DNA of 64,000 bases from Hermodice carunculata (Eukaryota; Annelida; Polychaeta; Eunicida; Amphinomidae), in assembly GCA_964020975.1 (NCBI GenBank), contig OZ026614.1:3608304-3672303 (forward strand), in the 5' to 3' direction. Positions 22,736-36,432 of the stretch are shown in pieces; the first letter of the stretch is position 1; each line of letters starts with the position of its first letter. The notes beneath the pieces are model-generated. The model did no database searches. It was not told where the DNA came from and worked only from the letters and a program-made list of their open reading frames with translations. The position numbers were made by a program, and so were the translations under genes.

Positions 22736-25700
22736 ATGAATGATAATTATAATTTAAATTTATACTCATTAAATGTCAGAGGGCTGCGTGATCCTAAGAA
22801 ACGTAGGTCTATATTTCATTGGTTGAGGAAATTTTATTATGGTATCATATTTCTTCAAGAAACCCACAGCAGCCCTGAGGATGAACAAATGTGGAAAAAT
22901 GAATGGGGTGCTGATATGATTTGCTCACATGGAACAAGAGACAGTAAAGGAGTAGCCATATTATTCCCTAATAACATAAGTTACAGTATCGAAAATTGTA
23001 CTACTGACCCTGATGGCAGATTCATCATACTCAAAATTAAAATCGACGAGGGGAAGTTCACTTTAATCAATGTCTACGCCCCAACAAAAGATCATGTATT
23101 GGAACAAGTAGATTTTCTTCATAACCTAAGATTGCGCTTACTTGACGAGTTAGAAAATAATTTAATCTTTGGAGGAGATTTCAATATTGTTTTGTCTCCA
23201 GCAGTTGACAAAAAAAGGTGGAAGAGATGAAGGAATCTCGACTTATCGCACTGAATTACTATCTTTAATTGAGGAATTTGAGCTGGTAGATATTTGGAGA
23301 TTACAGAATCCAGATACCTTTATGCATACATGGTACTCAAAAACACCTTTAATTCAATGCAGGCTTGATTTCTGGCTTGCCTCTAGTTTCCTAAGCCCTC
23401 ATGTTACTTCTTGTGGAATCAAACCATCAATAAAGACTGATCACAGTTTAATCTGTCTTCAGCTCAGGGGCTCTTCTTTCAAAACAAGAGGCCCTGGCTT
23501 TTGGAAATTTAATAGCAGTTTATTAAAAGATGAAACATATGTAAAAGAAGTTAAAGATATAATTCAGACTCAAAGTGCAAAATATACCGATTTAGAAAAT
23601 AAAAGTTTAAAATGGGACATCATAAAATGTGAAATTCGAGGGTTTACAGTGTTTTATTCAAAAAGAAAAGCACATGCAACTAAACAGAAAGAAAAGGAGT
23701 TGAATAAACAATTAGAAGATTTACAATGCAAATTAGCATCTTCTTCTGATAATGACTTATTATGCGAAATTGATCAAATTCAAGAGCAATTAAATGAATT
23801 GAATAATAGACAGGTTGAGGGCATAATGATCAGATCACATGCTCGATGGTGCGAACATGGAGAAAAAAGTACCAAATATTTCCTCTCTTTAGAAAAACGA
23901 AATTACAAAAGTAAATGTATTTCAAAATTAATGACTAAAGACAATAAAGAAATCAGTGCACTGGAAGATATTATTGAAGAAGAAAAGAAATTTTATGAAA
24001 AACTCTATTTCTCGTATCAAGATGAGCAGATATCAGAAGACATTGAATTTAGTCCAATTTTTGATAACCCAAACATTCCTAACCTATCGGAGGATGAGAA
24101 AGACAAGTGTGAAGGTATGATAACCAGACATGAATGTTTAAGTGCTTTGAAACAGTTCAAGAATAACAAAAGCCCTGGAAGTGATGGTTTTTCGGCCGAA
24201 TTCTATAAATTTTTTTGGATTGATATGGAACACCTAGTTTTAGATAGTTTCAATTACTCTTATCAACAAGGATTACTTTCCACTGACCAAAGAAGAGGTA
24301 TCATTTCATTAATACCCCAAAAAAATAAGAATCACTTACACTTGAAAAACTGGCGACCTTTGTCTCTACTGAATTTAGATTATAAATTAGTTGCAAAAGT
24401 TATGGCATTAAGATTACAAAATTTTTTGCCAAAATTAATTAACACAGACCAAACTGGCTATGTTAAAGGTAGATATATAGGGGAAAATATAAGACAAATA
24501 TCAGATATCATAGAATTCACTAGCTTGCGCGATGCACCTGGTTTGATCTTGTTAATTGACTTTGAAAAGGCTTTTGATACTTTAGAATGGCATTTTCTGG
24601 ACAAAGCTTTAGATGTATTCAATTTTGGTGATTCTTTTCGAAAGTGGGTTAAAATCATGTATACAGACATAAGTAGTTGTGTAATCAACAATGGATACAC
24701 TTCATCTTTTTTTACTCTATACAGAGGGGTTCGTCAAGGTTGTCCACTTTCCCCTTTCCTCTTTATTTTGGCTGTTGAGTTATTAGCCATTCATATTCTG
24801 TCTAATCCTAATATAAAAGGAATCATCATAGGATCAGAAGAGGTTAAATTGAGTCAACTTGCTGATGATACTACATGCTTTGTTCTGGATGAGGCATCAG
24901 GCAAAGCAGTTTTAGAATTTTTACAAAATATTGAAAGATGCAGTGGTTTAAAAGTAAACCTGGACAAAACTGAGTGTATATGGATAGGTAGCAATGCTGG
25001 AAGACAACCTGGTAATATACCTGCAAAGTGGAACTCTGTTGACTTCTCTACCTTGGGTATTAAGTTTCATAGCAATGAGCAAGACATGCTGTCTCAAAAT
25101 TTTGATGACAAATTTCAACTTATGAAGGAGGTTTTGAATATTTGGAAAATGAGAGATCTCTCTATAATTGGAAAAATCTTAGTTATTAAGTCACTGGGCA
25201 TATCAAAATTAGTATATGGTGCATCGACAGTTCCGCTAAACTCTGACATGGTGAATAAAGTCCAAAAAGAAATTGATAAATTTATATGGGGAAATAGCAT
25301 CCCTAAGGTTAAAAGAGATATTATGTGCCAAAAGCCAGTTCATGGTGGATTAAAAGCACCCGATTTTGGTAAAAAAGTGAAAGCATTATTGATTACTTGG
25401 GTTAAACGTCTTTTGAATGAGGAAAAAGCTAAATGGAAACAAGTGGTTCAAGAATTTTTTCCTTGTATCAAGATTTATGATCTTTTTAAAAGTCGATGTG
25501 CTATTGATTTCGAGTGGAACAAAATACATGTACCATTATTTTATTCTCAAGTCATGAAGGCGTGGAATGAGTTTAGGTCTCTATTTCTTCCAAAAAGTGC
25601 TGTCTCGGTCCAAAAAGAAATGTTGTGGTTCAATGAGAACATAACAGTGCAGAATAAGCCTATATTTTTTAAAAAGTGGTATGACAAAGGTATTAAATTT

Positions 25701-26548
25701 ATACATGATATTGTAAATGATGCAGGGGAATTTCTCACCCCACAACAGATGATTGTGAAATTTGATTTTGAACCTAGCTTTTTAGAATATTTTCAAATAC
25801 GTTCAGCAATACCTTATAACTGGAAACAGTTGTTAAAAAGTCACCCAACTGCACGTATGAGAAATACTGATTTAAAATCTTTTATTAATGGTAAATTTGT
25901 TCCCTTGGAGAATATGAAATGTAAAGATGTTTACTGGGTGCTAGTTGAGCAGGTTTCTAAAACTGAACCAACTTGTACCAAAAAGTGGGCATAATTTTTC
26001 CTGAATTATGTGGTACAAGCCAATTCTGGACAAAAGTGTTTTCTTTGGCTTTTAACACTACAATTGAAACCAAGCTACAGTCCTTTCAATTTAAAATTTT
26101 ACATCGAATTATTGTGAATAAACATTGGCTTCATAAAATGGGGATTGCAGAAGATGAAACATGTAATTTTTGTGGAGGAGCATCTGAGACAATAATTCAC
26201 AAATTTTGGGATTGTCCCACTTCAAATCATTTTTGGTATGAATTTACTTCCTTTTGGGAAAACTACATGCATGAAATTATCATAGTTCAGGAAAAAGATG
26301 TTCTGTTTGGTTTTTATGATGATCCTGATAAAGTTTCCCTGAATTACTGTATATTACATGGAAAACATTACTTATATTCTCAAAGATTCAATTCAGGTAA
26401 TGTCAATCTCATCAGTTTCTTGTTCTCGTTGGACAGGAAAATATCTGTAGTTAAACATATAAGTATAATTAATGATAAATTATCTCAGTTTGAATTAAGA
26501 TGGCAGCCACTGCTCGATGCCATTTCTCTCAGATTGTCAGAAGTTTGA
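22736..26548 (+). pseudogene. LINE ORF2: APE endonuclease, reverse transcriptase, zinc finger (two frame breaks)
   Basis: About 1270 codons. The APE-type endonuclease spans about 22760-23460 (S-L-N-V-R-G-L, Q-E-T-H, V-Y-A-P, G-G-D-F-N, R-L-D-F-W-L, T-D-H-S-L). The reverse transcriptase spans about 24115-25080 (N-K-S-P-G-S-D-G, N-W-R-P-L-S-L-L-N, D-F-E-K-A-F-D-T, G-V-R-Q-G-C-P-L-S-P, L-A-D-D). A zf-RVT finger C-x2-C...H...C lies at about 26162-26220. The catalytic box reads LADD where YADD or FADD is usual; both Asp are kept. Frame breaks lie at an A7 run (23210-23216) and near 25980-26000 beside short A and T runs. The protein nicks target DNA and primes reverse transcription there. Tx1-like affiliation is inferred from overall similarity. 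Confidence 0.9.
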
Positions 26549-26825
26549 GTATATCCCCTCCATCTATTGCTCATAGATGGAGGTATGCTTTGCACTAACT
26601 TGTTTTGTACTATTTTCATTTATAATTTTGTATTGTTACTTCACATTGGTATAAGCCGTACTTTGTCACCTATTTGGTTTTTGTTTTTTTTTGTTTTTGT
26701 TTTTTGTTTTGCACAGGAAGTAATTCCGAATAGTGACAAAAGGTTTGTTATAAGTAGTCGCTAATGGTTTTTGTTTTATATTTATCTGTACAGCTTTGAC
26801 GGATATGTATATGCTCGAGGAACTC

Positions 26826-26832
26826 AATAAAA

Positions 26833-26870
<38 letters not shown>
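26826..26870 (+). terminator. LINE polyadenylation signal and poly(A) tail
   Basis: AATAAA at 26826-26831, then an A-rich stretch and about 33 A residues ending exactly at the right target-site duplication. Confidence 0.9.
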
Positions 26871-26871
<1 letters not shown>

Positions 26872-26884
26872 ACTTGGACAACCT
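26869..26884 (+). repeat. Target-site duplication, right copy
   Basis: Exact match to 17607-17622, directly after the poly(A) tail. It fixes the 3' boundary of the LINE. Confidence 0.93.
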
Positions 26885-28994
26885 ACACATGGACAGTCAA
26901 TACATTTGATAAATATTACACTAGTACAATCAATACGCTTCATTTTTATATTTTAGACCATTGAATTATTAGAAACAGCAATGTGGACCTTTTTTGTTTG
27001 TTTGATTTTTTTATTGTTGTTGTTGTTGTTGTTGTTGTGTGTGTGTGTGTGTGTGTGTGTTTGTGTGTTTTGTTTTGTTTTGTTTTGTTTTTTTCAGGTG
27101 AAAGTCCCACTTTTAGCTTTATATTTTATCTTTGAGCTTCTGAATTGCTTCCTTCCAGTTTCAAAACAGAAGATAGATTGAATTTCATTGACTTCCCGGA
27201 TTTATGAAAAAAAATATCCTACAGTGGACCAAGAGGTCTTTGTACTACATACCTTTTACAGCTTAAATTTATTCCAAAGTTATAATTAAACTATCATCCC
27301 TTAATGTTTGGACTGTAAGATACACCTAGCCTGCATATTGGACCATGACGAAAGTTGGGCGAAAACATCATCCTTGCAAACTTATGATTGACATTTAGGT
27401 TCTAAAATTATGACAGGACTCCCCAAAGATAAAAGGGTTAATTAATTACAATCCTGGGTGTTGTTGTATTAGGTCTGTGGCATTTTTAAGTCCTTGATCC
27501 GGCCTAGCATAGGTCCGTTGTTGGTTAATGGATTGTATGACCCAGCATGGTCACATATTACATCCATTACATCACCGTCCAGTAGAGTCAGGAGTAACTC
27601 TTGTGCTTTACGAGTGACAAATGACTCTCTTGGCCACAATGGGGCTTAGACTTAGAATGCTTTTCGAACTGCTGTTAGTATTATAGATATAGAGGGTCTT
27701 TGTTCAGCAAGGTAAGGTCTGTTAACTGAGAGCATGGCCATCTCGAAGATATGACACATGACTAACACTACCCATAAATCGTAATGTCTTGAAGTAGCAC
27801 AGGTACTGGCTATAAATTGCTCGGTAAAACTGCTGCTGGGATTACCTGGGTAGTATGTGAATTCTTATTTGATAGACGCAGTTGCTGTTACAAGTCTGCC
27901 TTGTTATAAATTTAGATTAGATTGTTTGGTTCAACCTTTGCAATTCGGTCAAGTTTGATGCTATTGTAGTGCGAATTGTTTCGTCACAGGGGCTGATTCT
28001 TTTTAGCAAGTTGGACCATACAGCCTGGCTGCCACTGATGTAGGTGAGTTCACTTATAGCCTACTAACATTTCACAGGTGACCTTTATACATGTATCGTT
28101 GACTTTTGACGTTGTTGTGATATGTAGAACAATATACACTTTACTCTTAGCTTTCTGATCTGGTTATGCCGCTTAACGCACTCACATAGCTTATGGAATC
28201 GTCCCTGATGCCTGACCAAGACAAGGTTATATGTCACTCAGTGTCAATGCATGCATATTCCTGTAAATAACCAGCAGGTTGATGCCAGTGGGTCAAAACA
28301 ATTTTACTGTTTGCCACAGGCCGTCGGACTGGGAGATTAGAGGGTAACAGAGTTCTGGAAAATGACAGACCCACTGGCACAAAGCATGGATAAAGGTTAT
28401 TGGTTTGAACCAGCATTTCATTTTATTAAAGAAATGGATCATCTTCCCTTTTTTCATTGTAACCAATCCTGAGAGTCAGAGTCCCCGGCCTTTGCTCTAT
28501 GGTGTTTTTGGCATGAGAAAGTGAGCATATTCATGCTTGACCCACAGGAGTTCATTATCGCTGGTTTGTATATTCACGGGGAGAGCTTGTTTTTCAGATA
28601 AAAGCATAGCAATATATAACTTTTTTTTCATGATGGATGAAAACGCTAATCCTTTGTGACCTGTAACTAGTTATTGCTTTCACAGTCTGCCTAAACGTTA
28701 GTGGGAATTTGGTGTCTATGATTTTGAGCTTTTATGATTTTTTTAGCTTTTTCGTTTGACCTCTGTCCTTTAGGAGAAATGTACACTATACTGTGGTCAC
28801 TAAGCCCATAGTTAATGGCTTAAAAATCGTTCCTAAGTTGCTTTCCAAAAAAAAAAACAAAAAAACAGATCAATTATCGAGGCACATTGATTGGGTTTTC
28901 TGACTTTTTTCTTTAATAAAAAGTTTCAAAGGGTTAACCACACCACAGGGCTGAGGCTGACATGCAGCACCTGATACTAAATGATTGATGTTAA
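26885..28994. other. No recognised gene
   Basis: Contains a (TTG)n-(TG)n microsatellite at about 27018-27065. No domain, exon or element could be supported elsewhere. Confidence 0.5.
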
Positions 28995-29225
28995 CTCATT
29001 CCACCCTGATAGAAGACTGAGTCAACAGCTTTCTTTGGCGTGCTCTGGGCGCATTGCACCCAGATCACGCCAAGGAAAGCTGTTGACCATTGGCATATGA
29101 TTTGCAATGATCTTCCATGCAAGTTTTATCCAAATGTTTGAAAAATAATCCCTAAAGTAGTGAAATGCAATAAGCAGACGACATTCAGATATTAGCGGGG
29201 AAAGGCGTCATTAGGGTGGAATGAG
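28995..29225. mobile_element. 231-bp MITE with TTAA target-site duplications
   Basis: TTAA (28991-28994) and TTAA (29226-29229) flank a perfect 13-bp inverted repeat, CTCATTCCACCCT at 28995-29007 and AGGGTGGAATGAG at 29213-29225. Inside, a second inverted repeat (29021-29042 against 29066-29087) matches at 21 of 22 positions with a 23-nt spacer. TTAA duplications are typical of piggyBac and Kolobok transposases. The element carries no gene and must depend on a transposase supplied elsewhere. Confidence 0.88.
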
Positions 29226-30296
29226 TTAAATGACACAATTATAATCGTTTCAATTTCCAGAGGAACCCATCAGGACGTGACTTTATATTTACCTTTATAA
29301 AGGCAAGGGTGTTGGTGGTCTGTATAAGCCACACAGTCTAGTGTTTGGTGCTTTTGATTTTCCCAGAGAGTTTGTAAGCCTAAGTTGAGTAGTTCTGTGG
29401 TCCATCGCATTGTCAGCTGTGGAGTTTTGTCAGCACCAAATGTGTCAATCACATACACACATAAGCCTCTACCTGTACTCTACTATCTATAATTTTAAAT
29501 GAGATTGTTAGGAGGTATCTGTAATTTCGCATCCGAGAAAAAAGTATCACACCCAATTTGTGAGACAGCTGAGAATTTCGTCCTGGAGGACCAGTTTCAG
29601 CTGCTCTAGCTCAACATATAGAGTATGTGTGTAAAAATGTCTTAATTCATTTTTTTTTTTTTGCTGTTGCATGCTAGCTATTCAATTGATGGGAAGTGAG
29701 TTGACATCATTCAGTCATCAAGGAGACGGGAGCTCATGACTAAGTGATTTAGTATCTGCAGCAAGTGATAAGTGAGAGCACTCTGCCAAAGAAGGATCGG
29801 ATGGTGTACGTGATGGACACAGGCAGAGAATCTGATCATAACCCAGGGCATAATAGTTGGCACTATAAGTTCAGACATCTAGGAATCTACCAAATGCCAC
29901 ACGTCCAATTACAGTACCATCTGGTTGCAAGATTACACACAGGCTCACTCTAGCCCTTATAGATGCCCATTACAATGTGACTTCAACAATTAGATCAATT
30001 TGTCCTAAATGGATGTTAAAGCTAACTAATGGACACAACCATCACTATTCACAAATTCAGAGTCATAGTTTAAATATTTCAATGTCATCCACATAAAGCA
30101 ATTAAGGGTTTGTTGACCCCTAGATAGGCATCACCGTTATTTCAGCCTTTTTAAAAGAGAAACCTAACATAATCCCAAAATGGAAAAATAAACCATGAAC
30201 AATTTAACATCACTGACGTATGAATTGCAGCATGCAATTTGCAGAGACCCACGTAAGGAATATCTCCCCCAGCTGACAGGTCAGTGAGATGCTTTT

Positions 30297-30422
<126 letters not shown>

Positions 30423-33400
30423 GGGTCCCAATGGAGATATAGCAAAGCAGAGAGTGACGATAAGCAAGAAAACTTCCTGTTGTGAGAGATTATCATAAAA
30501 TGTTATAACGTCGTTACATGTTATATCTGTGAGCCAATCTATTTATGGCTTGAAACTGAGCTAGAAACGTATTTCCGTCATGACTAAGTGGTAGTTGTCG
30601 CACCTGTTATTAATTTGTTGTTCGTCTTCTTTACATAGCTTACAGTGGTCAGTTCATACACAAGAAGCAGTATCATGGGGGGGGGGGGGGGTACGTGGCA
30701 CGGTATTGTTTGTGAAGCCACTTATCTTGACAGATATATGAAGTAGTCTCACGTTCAAATTACACCCTTTAATTACAACGTCCTGAACTTTAAGGGAAAT
30801 GATTTGCGGGGAAAGTGTCAGACGCATGTATGCAGGAACAGCTGTCATGTGGAAACATACATTGTAGACTACATGTGTACCTTATAAATGGTTAATAATG
30901 ATGAAAGATTATGCTGCCAAATTATTTTCCTTCCAAGAACTGAAAGGTATACATCTGAGTAAAACATCTTTTGTATTTCTCATTGTTGCTAGGGAATAGG
31001 GGCCAAAGTTTGCTGGATTAAGACCTGGGTGTACCATGGTGAAGAATAATTATATGTTTTAGTATTTCATGATGGCCAAGAAGTCTCGTTTCAGGAATAA
31101 TGTTGTGTACAGTACCTTGCACTGGCCCACCTGCAATCAACCGTGATGATCATTCACACATAACCACGCCCCTTCACTATCTTTAAACTATGGGGGCGTT
31201 TCTGGTTTCTGTTCCAGGGATGAAACAAAAATTCACGTTAACTTGAAATGTATGTAACTTTGACCTTCTCAGTGCACCAAATGAATCCACCTACTTTGTC
31301 TTGCATATTGCAACACAGCCCATGATTAATGAGTAGATGCTGGACACTGTTCCAGGGTTTCTCTTCAGAGGTCCCCACACAATCCTGGCATCATGGTGTT
31401 AGATTCCTTCACCAAGTGCATACACCTTAGTGCAACAGGGTACTAAGGTGCTTCTTGGATGACCAGAGTGCTGATAAACTTCCCTTCCCAGATTTTGTTC
31501 ATGGAGTGGTGCATTAAAGAATGTATTAACGACTATATACTATATATAGCAAAATTGCTACATGTTGTATTAATTTAATATATCTTGTTATATACTGACC
31601 TCGTTTCAGTTTGGGCGTCACAATATGACCTTAAAGTTTTCCATTTTGTTTCATACTGCCCTGTTTAAGGCTGCTGAGTAAGTTGACATAGCTTAACAAA
31701 AGAACAGAACTAGGGCTAGTATGGCTTCCATATGGCTTTAGGTTAATTAGTGTGTGTAATATTGCTAAAACTGCTTGATTATTCGACTGACATTAAAGTA
31801 CAGACTGAGAAAACACCATCGACGTTGACCTTAATTATGTGTTGTACATTACAGTTATTCTGCATTGTGCACTGTCGTAAATTCCGGAAGAGATGCAACT
31901 GTTAATGATAATTTTTAAGGGAAATCTTAACTTACATGCATGCGAGGAATTCATATAGACTTGACTGTTTAAACCAACTTAAAGGTAACGTACACGTTAT
32001 CAGTACGTAGACTAGACGTCAGAACTAGTATATATTAGTTTGGACCTAGAGGCCTCCATACTAGACAACCATGCCATGAATAATGGAATATGATAATCAG
32101 AAACTCTTTTCCAAACAGGAACTCACCTTATAAAGGCACGTCAATATTCTAGACAGGTCAACACAGCAACACTGAGTCTTTTTATTAGAAAAAAAATAAA
32201 AGCCCATCAGTTTGCAGTCCCGTCCTACACATAAAATGACTTCATGATGCAAAATATTATATGCCCCCGATGAATAGAGTATTCGAGTCAGCTTCATTCA
32301 AGCATGGTCATGCATGATGCGGACGATGTTTCCACGGGTTGCAACAGAATATTACAATGACACATTACCAAATGCATTATGGGCAAACTTTCATGAGAAA
32401 AAAATTACTCGAGGATTATTCGTAAAATTGTCCAAGCATTACACAATGATTCAATACGTAAGAATAATATTGTGCCAATTTATATGAATATGTCAGCTTT
32501 TATTTGATATAAATTCGGCACGCTGAAGTACTCCAATAATTCGACTGAGTGGAATGTCGTTCATCCTGAGATATACAGAAGGAATAAGATTCAATTTTTG
32601 CCACTGACTGGCTTATTGCTTCCTTTTGCTACATCGAGAATTGGTCACAGAATACTTTTCCTCATCATATTTTATGTTATCAGTTTTTAAACATATGGTA
32701 GTTCTGTTGTTGCTGTGGCTGACGACGTTTTAGATGTAAACAATTTACGTCTTTTGATTTGAGTGAATTGGAGTATTTCCTTGAAGCGGTTTTTGAATGT
32801 TCTAGAAAATAAGTATTCATTTTTTTTTGTATATGCAATGCATGAAAGAGGAGGGAGGGAATATTTGTATGCTAATTGTTTCAAGGATGCTAGATACAAA
32901 TGCCATAAATTACATTGCAGAGAAAGGATGAGTAAAAATGTAAGTACATACAACAAAGGTAGAAATACTGTTTTAATTTTTGCTCTCTGTTACTATTTAT
33001 GGAGATCAAATTTCAGTACAGCCTTAATATATCGCAGCAAAGAAACGGGCCCTCGTTTTGTGTTTTGCAGGCTTGTAGTACCTTGTCCATTTCAGCTTGC
33101 GTGGAATGTGCTTGGAACTGGTCTTTACCAACTTTGTCCAACATAAAGTCATGTGATGTTTTTGTTTGTGAATAATGTATAATCATTAATATTCCTGAGC
33201 ATACCATTTCCCGAATAAGCCTAAAAGGAGATTTTGCGAGTTTTATTTTGAAGAATCGCTACCACCAAAAGTATTAATCGTATGAGACCGCCCAAAGTGT
33301 TTTAAAAATATTTTAAATAGAATGATATGTAAAAGATGTTTTTTTTTTTTGTGTTGTGACCTTTTTAGATTTAATAAGCCAAACTTTTTGCAAGTTCAAT

Positions 33401-34246
33401 ATTCTCAAACAGAGTCTACTCTGGAAAATTCGGGAATATTAAACCATCGCGAAAATTTATAATTATACACAGTATGTCTTGATATTATGTAGTCATCCTT
33501 TATAGAACATTTCTGCACATGGTTGACGTTGGTAGAGATTTCACGTCAATGCATGTGTGTGCTGTGTTACATTTCAACATGTCAGTTAAATTATACGCTG
33601 TTCTTCCTTTGAAGTTCTTGTTTCTCTGCCGTGTATTGGTTTTTTCTTTTCGTTGTTTTATGTGGAAAAGAAAAACATATTGGGATATACTGCTTCCAAG
33701 TCACGTTTTTCACAAAGAAAATAGGTTAAGCCAGTTCAATTTGACTATGATTATGATTTAATTTCATTTGATTTTTGAAAATTATAATTTTACTAAGGTT
33801 ACCTACTCACTGTAAAGACTTATCTCCAAAACATTCCTAGGAGTGGAAAAGGCAATATCTAACAATAAAAATTATAATACAGAATACAATAATAGCAATC
33901 TAGATGATATATGATGACAATAAAAGTAAGAGACATCAGTATCGGAATACTATAATTATCAGTAGCGGAAAATATTAAATTATTTTCACATTTTCGAATT
34001 TTGAGCAGCATAACATCAGGTGTCAGGGGATCAAAAACTCTACATAACCACCCCGACTAGATATTACTACTGGCAATTTAAGTTCCACTCTATTATAAAA
34101 GAGCAAAACAAAATGCAAGCGGTTTTTAATCAAAGAATTACCCCTTTATGCCATCTCAATTATTTCTGCGAAGCACATGTTAAAAAATGTGTATCTATTC
34201 TTTTCTTATATTTAAAGTGCATTCAGTTGCACGATTTTTCCACGGG

Positions 34247-34353
<107 letters not shown>

Positions 34354-34470
34354 GTAGGTAGGTGATAGGTAGGTTCAGATGTTTTGACCATTGTATGAGT
34401 CCTCTGGTAATGAACTATTGAGCCTTTACGAGAAATGTGTTGAAAATAACACTCGACCATTTATACACAC

Positions 34471-34478
<8 letters not shown>

Positions 34479-34568
<90 letters not shown>
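34479..34568. repeat. (AG)n microsatellite
   Basis: About 90 bp of AG repeat with one GAAG interruption near 34547. Confidence 0.97.
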
Positions 34569-36247
34569 CTGGGGTCTGAATGAAACAAATTATATGAATG
34601 AGCTTGTAAGTGATTTCGAATTGAGTAAATCAGTTATCAATTCACATGCAATACAAGAAGAAAGTTAAAAAGGAATGGGCTGTAGTACCAAACTTCAAAG
34701 TAAATTTGAAGTCGATCATACCAACATTAACAATAATTGTGAAACTTCTTGAATAGAATGCCTGACAATATCGGTAATGTACCAGACCTATTTAATTTGA
34801 AGATGTTAGAAACTTTTTACAGGCAAAATTAATGAGACACTTATGCAGTATCTGTGCACTGACCAATGCATATACATAAGTGTCGATTGGTTTCTGTGGG
34901 GTTAATCAGCAGATCGGTCTGTGAAACCTTTAAACTGCCTGGGTAAATTTTGGCAGCATGTGCTCAGGATGCCACAGCATATGGCTCTGTGGGATATAAC
35001 CATTCATACAAGTGTGATGTTTAAAGGGTGAAACGCCATTGTTTCAGTCATGGCAAACACTTCCCCAATTAGGGAAGCTGCTGTGCTCTAAAATAATCTT
35101 AACCTATTGTTATTGATTAATTTTTATGAAAGGTTTCATTAATAGTTTAGAGACCATTTTCCTTCCATATTTAGACTTCTTCAGCGAGGATATTCATGTT
35201 ATTTTGCCATATAAATTTGCTCCTAGGCAAGTGCTTATGTTAAAACCAAATATTCAAGTAGTGGTACCCCCACCAAAGGGCCTATGTTTAGGCATTGGAG
35301 GTGAGAAAATCACCGGGCACAGTAGTCCATCTGTGTGTGTGTGTGTGGGGGGGGGGGTTCTTATTGCCTGTGTAGATTTGACAGCTCTGCACTGAGTACA
35401 TTTTGGCGTTGAGGCATGTCATTTCGCTATCATGCAGCAGCATAGTCAACAGTGCCTTCTCCTTTGTCATTTATACATGTGCACACTCTGAAAAGATCAA
35501 CTCAGGACCAAGTTCTTGCTAACATGTCACTGGGGAAATGGGTTTATCCCAAAAATTGCCCGCAGTTACTGTAATAAGTTAACCTTTTCTCACAGTTGTG
35601 CAAACATTGTTGCAGCTGGATTGCCAGTTTCTTTTCAAAACAGCTATTTGAACATGTATTCATATTTTTCCATCACCTGCGGTTTGTTCCTGGATAGGTG
35701 CCCCCACCAAAAGCATACAGGCAAGCAGGCTTGTGCCCCCCCCCCTCCTCCCGCCAAACGGGACTCTTTTGTGAATTGAGTCAAGAAAACAGTTTTGCAC
35801 AGTGGCTCTACTTGTGGAGGAAGGTCCTGAATTAGTTGGGCAGGCAGGGGTTGTGGTGTCTTCGTGAATTTTATGTGTTGTTATCGTATTTTGTTTCCTC
35901 CATCTCCAAAATCAGAGGCTAGATTCACTCATAACTTGATCGACAACTTTGGTACTGTTTTGTCTGTACTAAGTTTATTTGCTATGGTGTAGAAAGTTCG
36001 TTTAGGTAAGGTAGCATTGCGTATTTATGGACTTCTCCCCCAGGTCATAGTCCAAACTGCCGTCCGGATTGTTTGGCCTTCAATGCCACCAGGTGACGTG
36101 GTGACTTACTGAGTTAGGGTTATATATTTTACGTTTTGCAGTTTGCCTTCTGAAAAACTTTGCGTACCAGCTAGGAAGACAATTTTAAAATTTGGTTTAG
36201 ACGATTGGAAACAGCTTCTCTACGATATTCATCAATGAAAAGCTTAC

Positions 36248-36432
36248 CTGGACGTCAATGAGTAAATAACTGGGTTAACAGCACTATTCGCAAGAGCCAA
36301 ATTATGAAGATAAAAAGCAATTACAAACGGCACCCCATGCAATTTGAGTGCGGTCCTAACCATTGAAAACACCAGCTCAGGACCCCAGCATACAATGAAC
36401 ATTATAATCACTAGTATCAGCATCCTAATCAC
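36248..36432 (-). CDS. GPCR exon: TM6, ECL3 and TM7
   Basis: Rhodopsin-family receptor exon. The acceptor TTTGTTCCAG precedes G-T-G (36432) and the donor is AG|GTAAGC after 36248. It starts in phase 0, directly compatible with the preceding exon at 42913-42973, and ends with two bases of a split codon. It encodes a basic end of the third intracellular loop, TM6 with F-I-V-C-W-G-P (CWxP), and TM7 with N-S-A-V-N-P-V-I-Y (NPxxY). No Lys is present at the opsin retinal position, so it is not an opsin. The C-terminal tail exon lies further down and was not identified. Confidence 0.93.

Larger units (their letters stand above)
17623..26870 (+). mobile_element. Full-length Tx1-like LINE (L1 superfamily), 9.25 kb
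   Basis: The insertion is bounded by a target-site duplication. CACTTGGACAACCT directly precedes 17623 and directly follows the poly(A) tail at 26871. The order is a 5' UTR of about 460 bp, ORF1 (18080-18985), a 3.75-kb spacer, ORF2 with endonuclease, RT and a C-terminal zinc finger (22736-26548), a short 3' UTR, AATAAA and poly(A). The RT resembles the Tx1 group of L1-type LINEs. It is complete in extent; ORF2 is interrupted twice. The perfect duplication and uniform tail point to a recent insertion. Confidence 0.92.

Noticed and set aside
32687-33146. Overlapping frames on both strands as a gene
   Set aside because: No recognisable domain, no convincing splice sites, and both strands are open by chance in AT-rich DNA.
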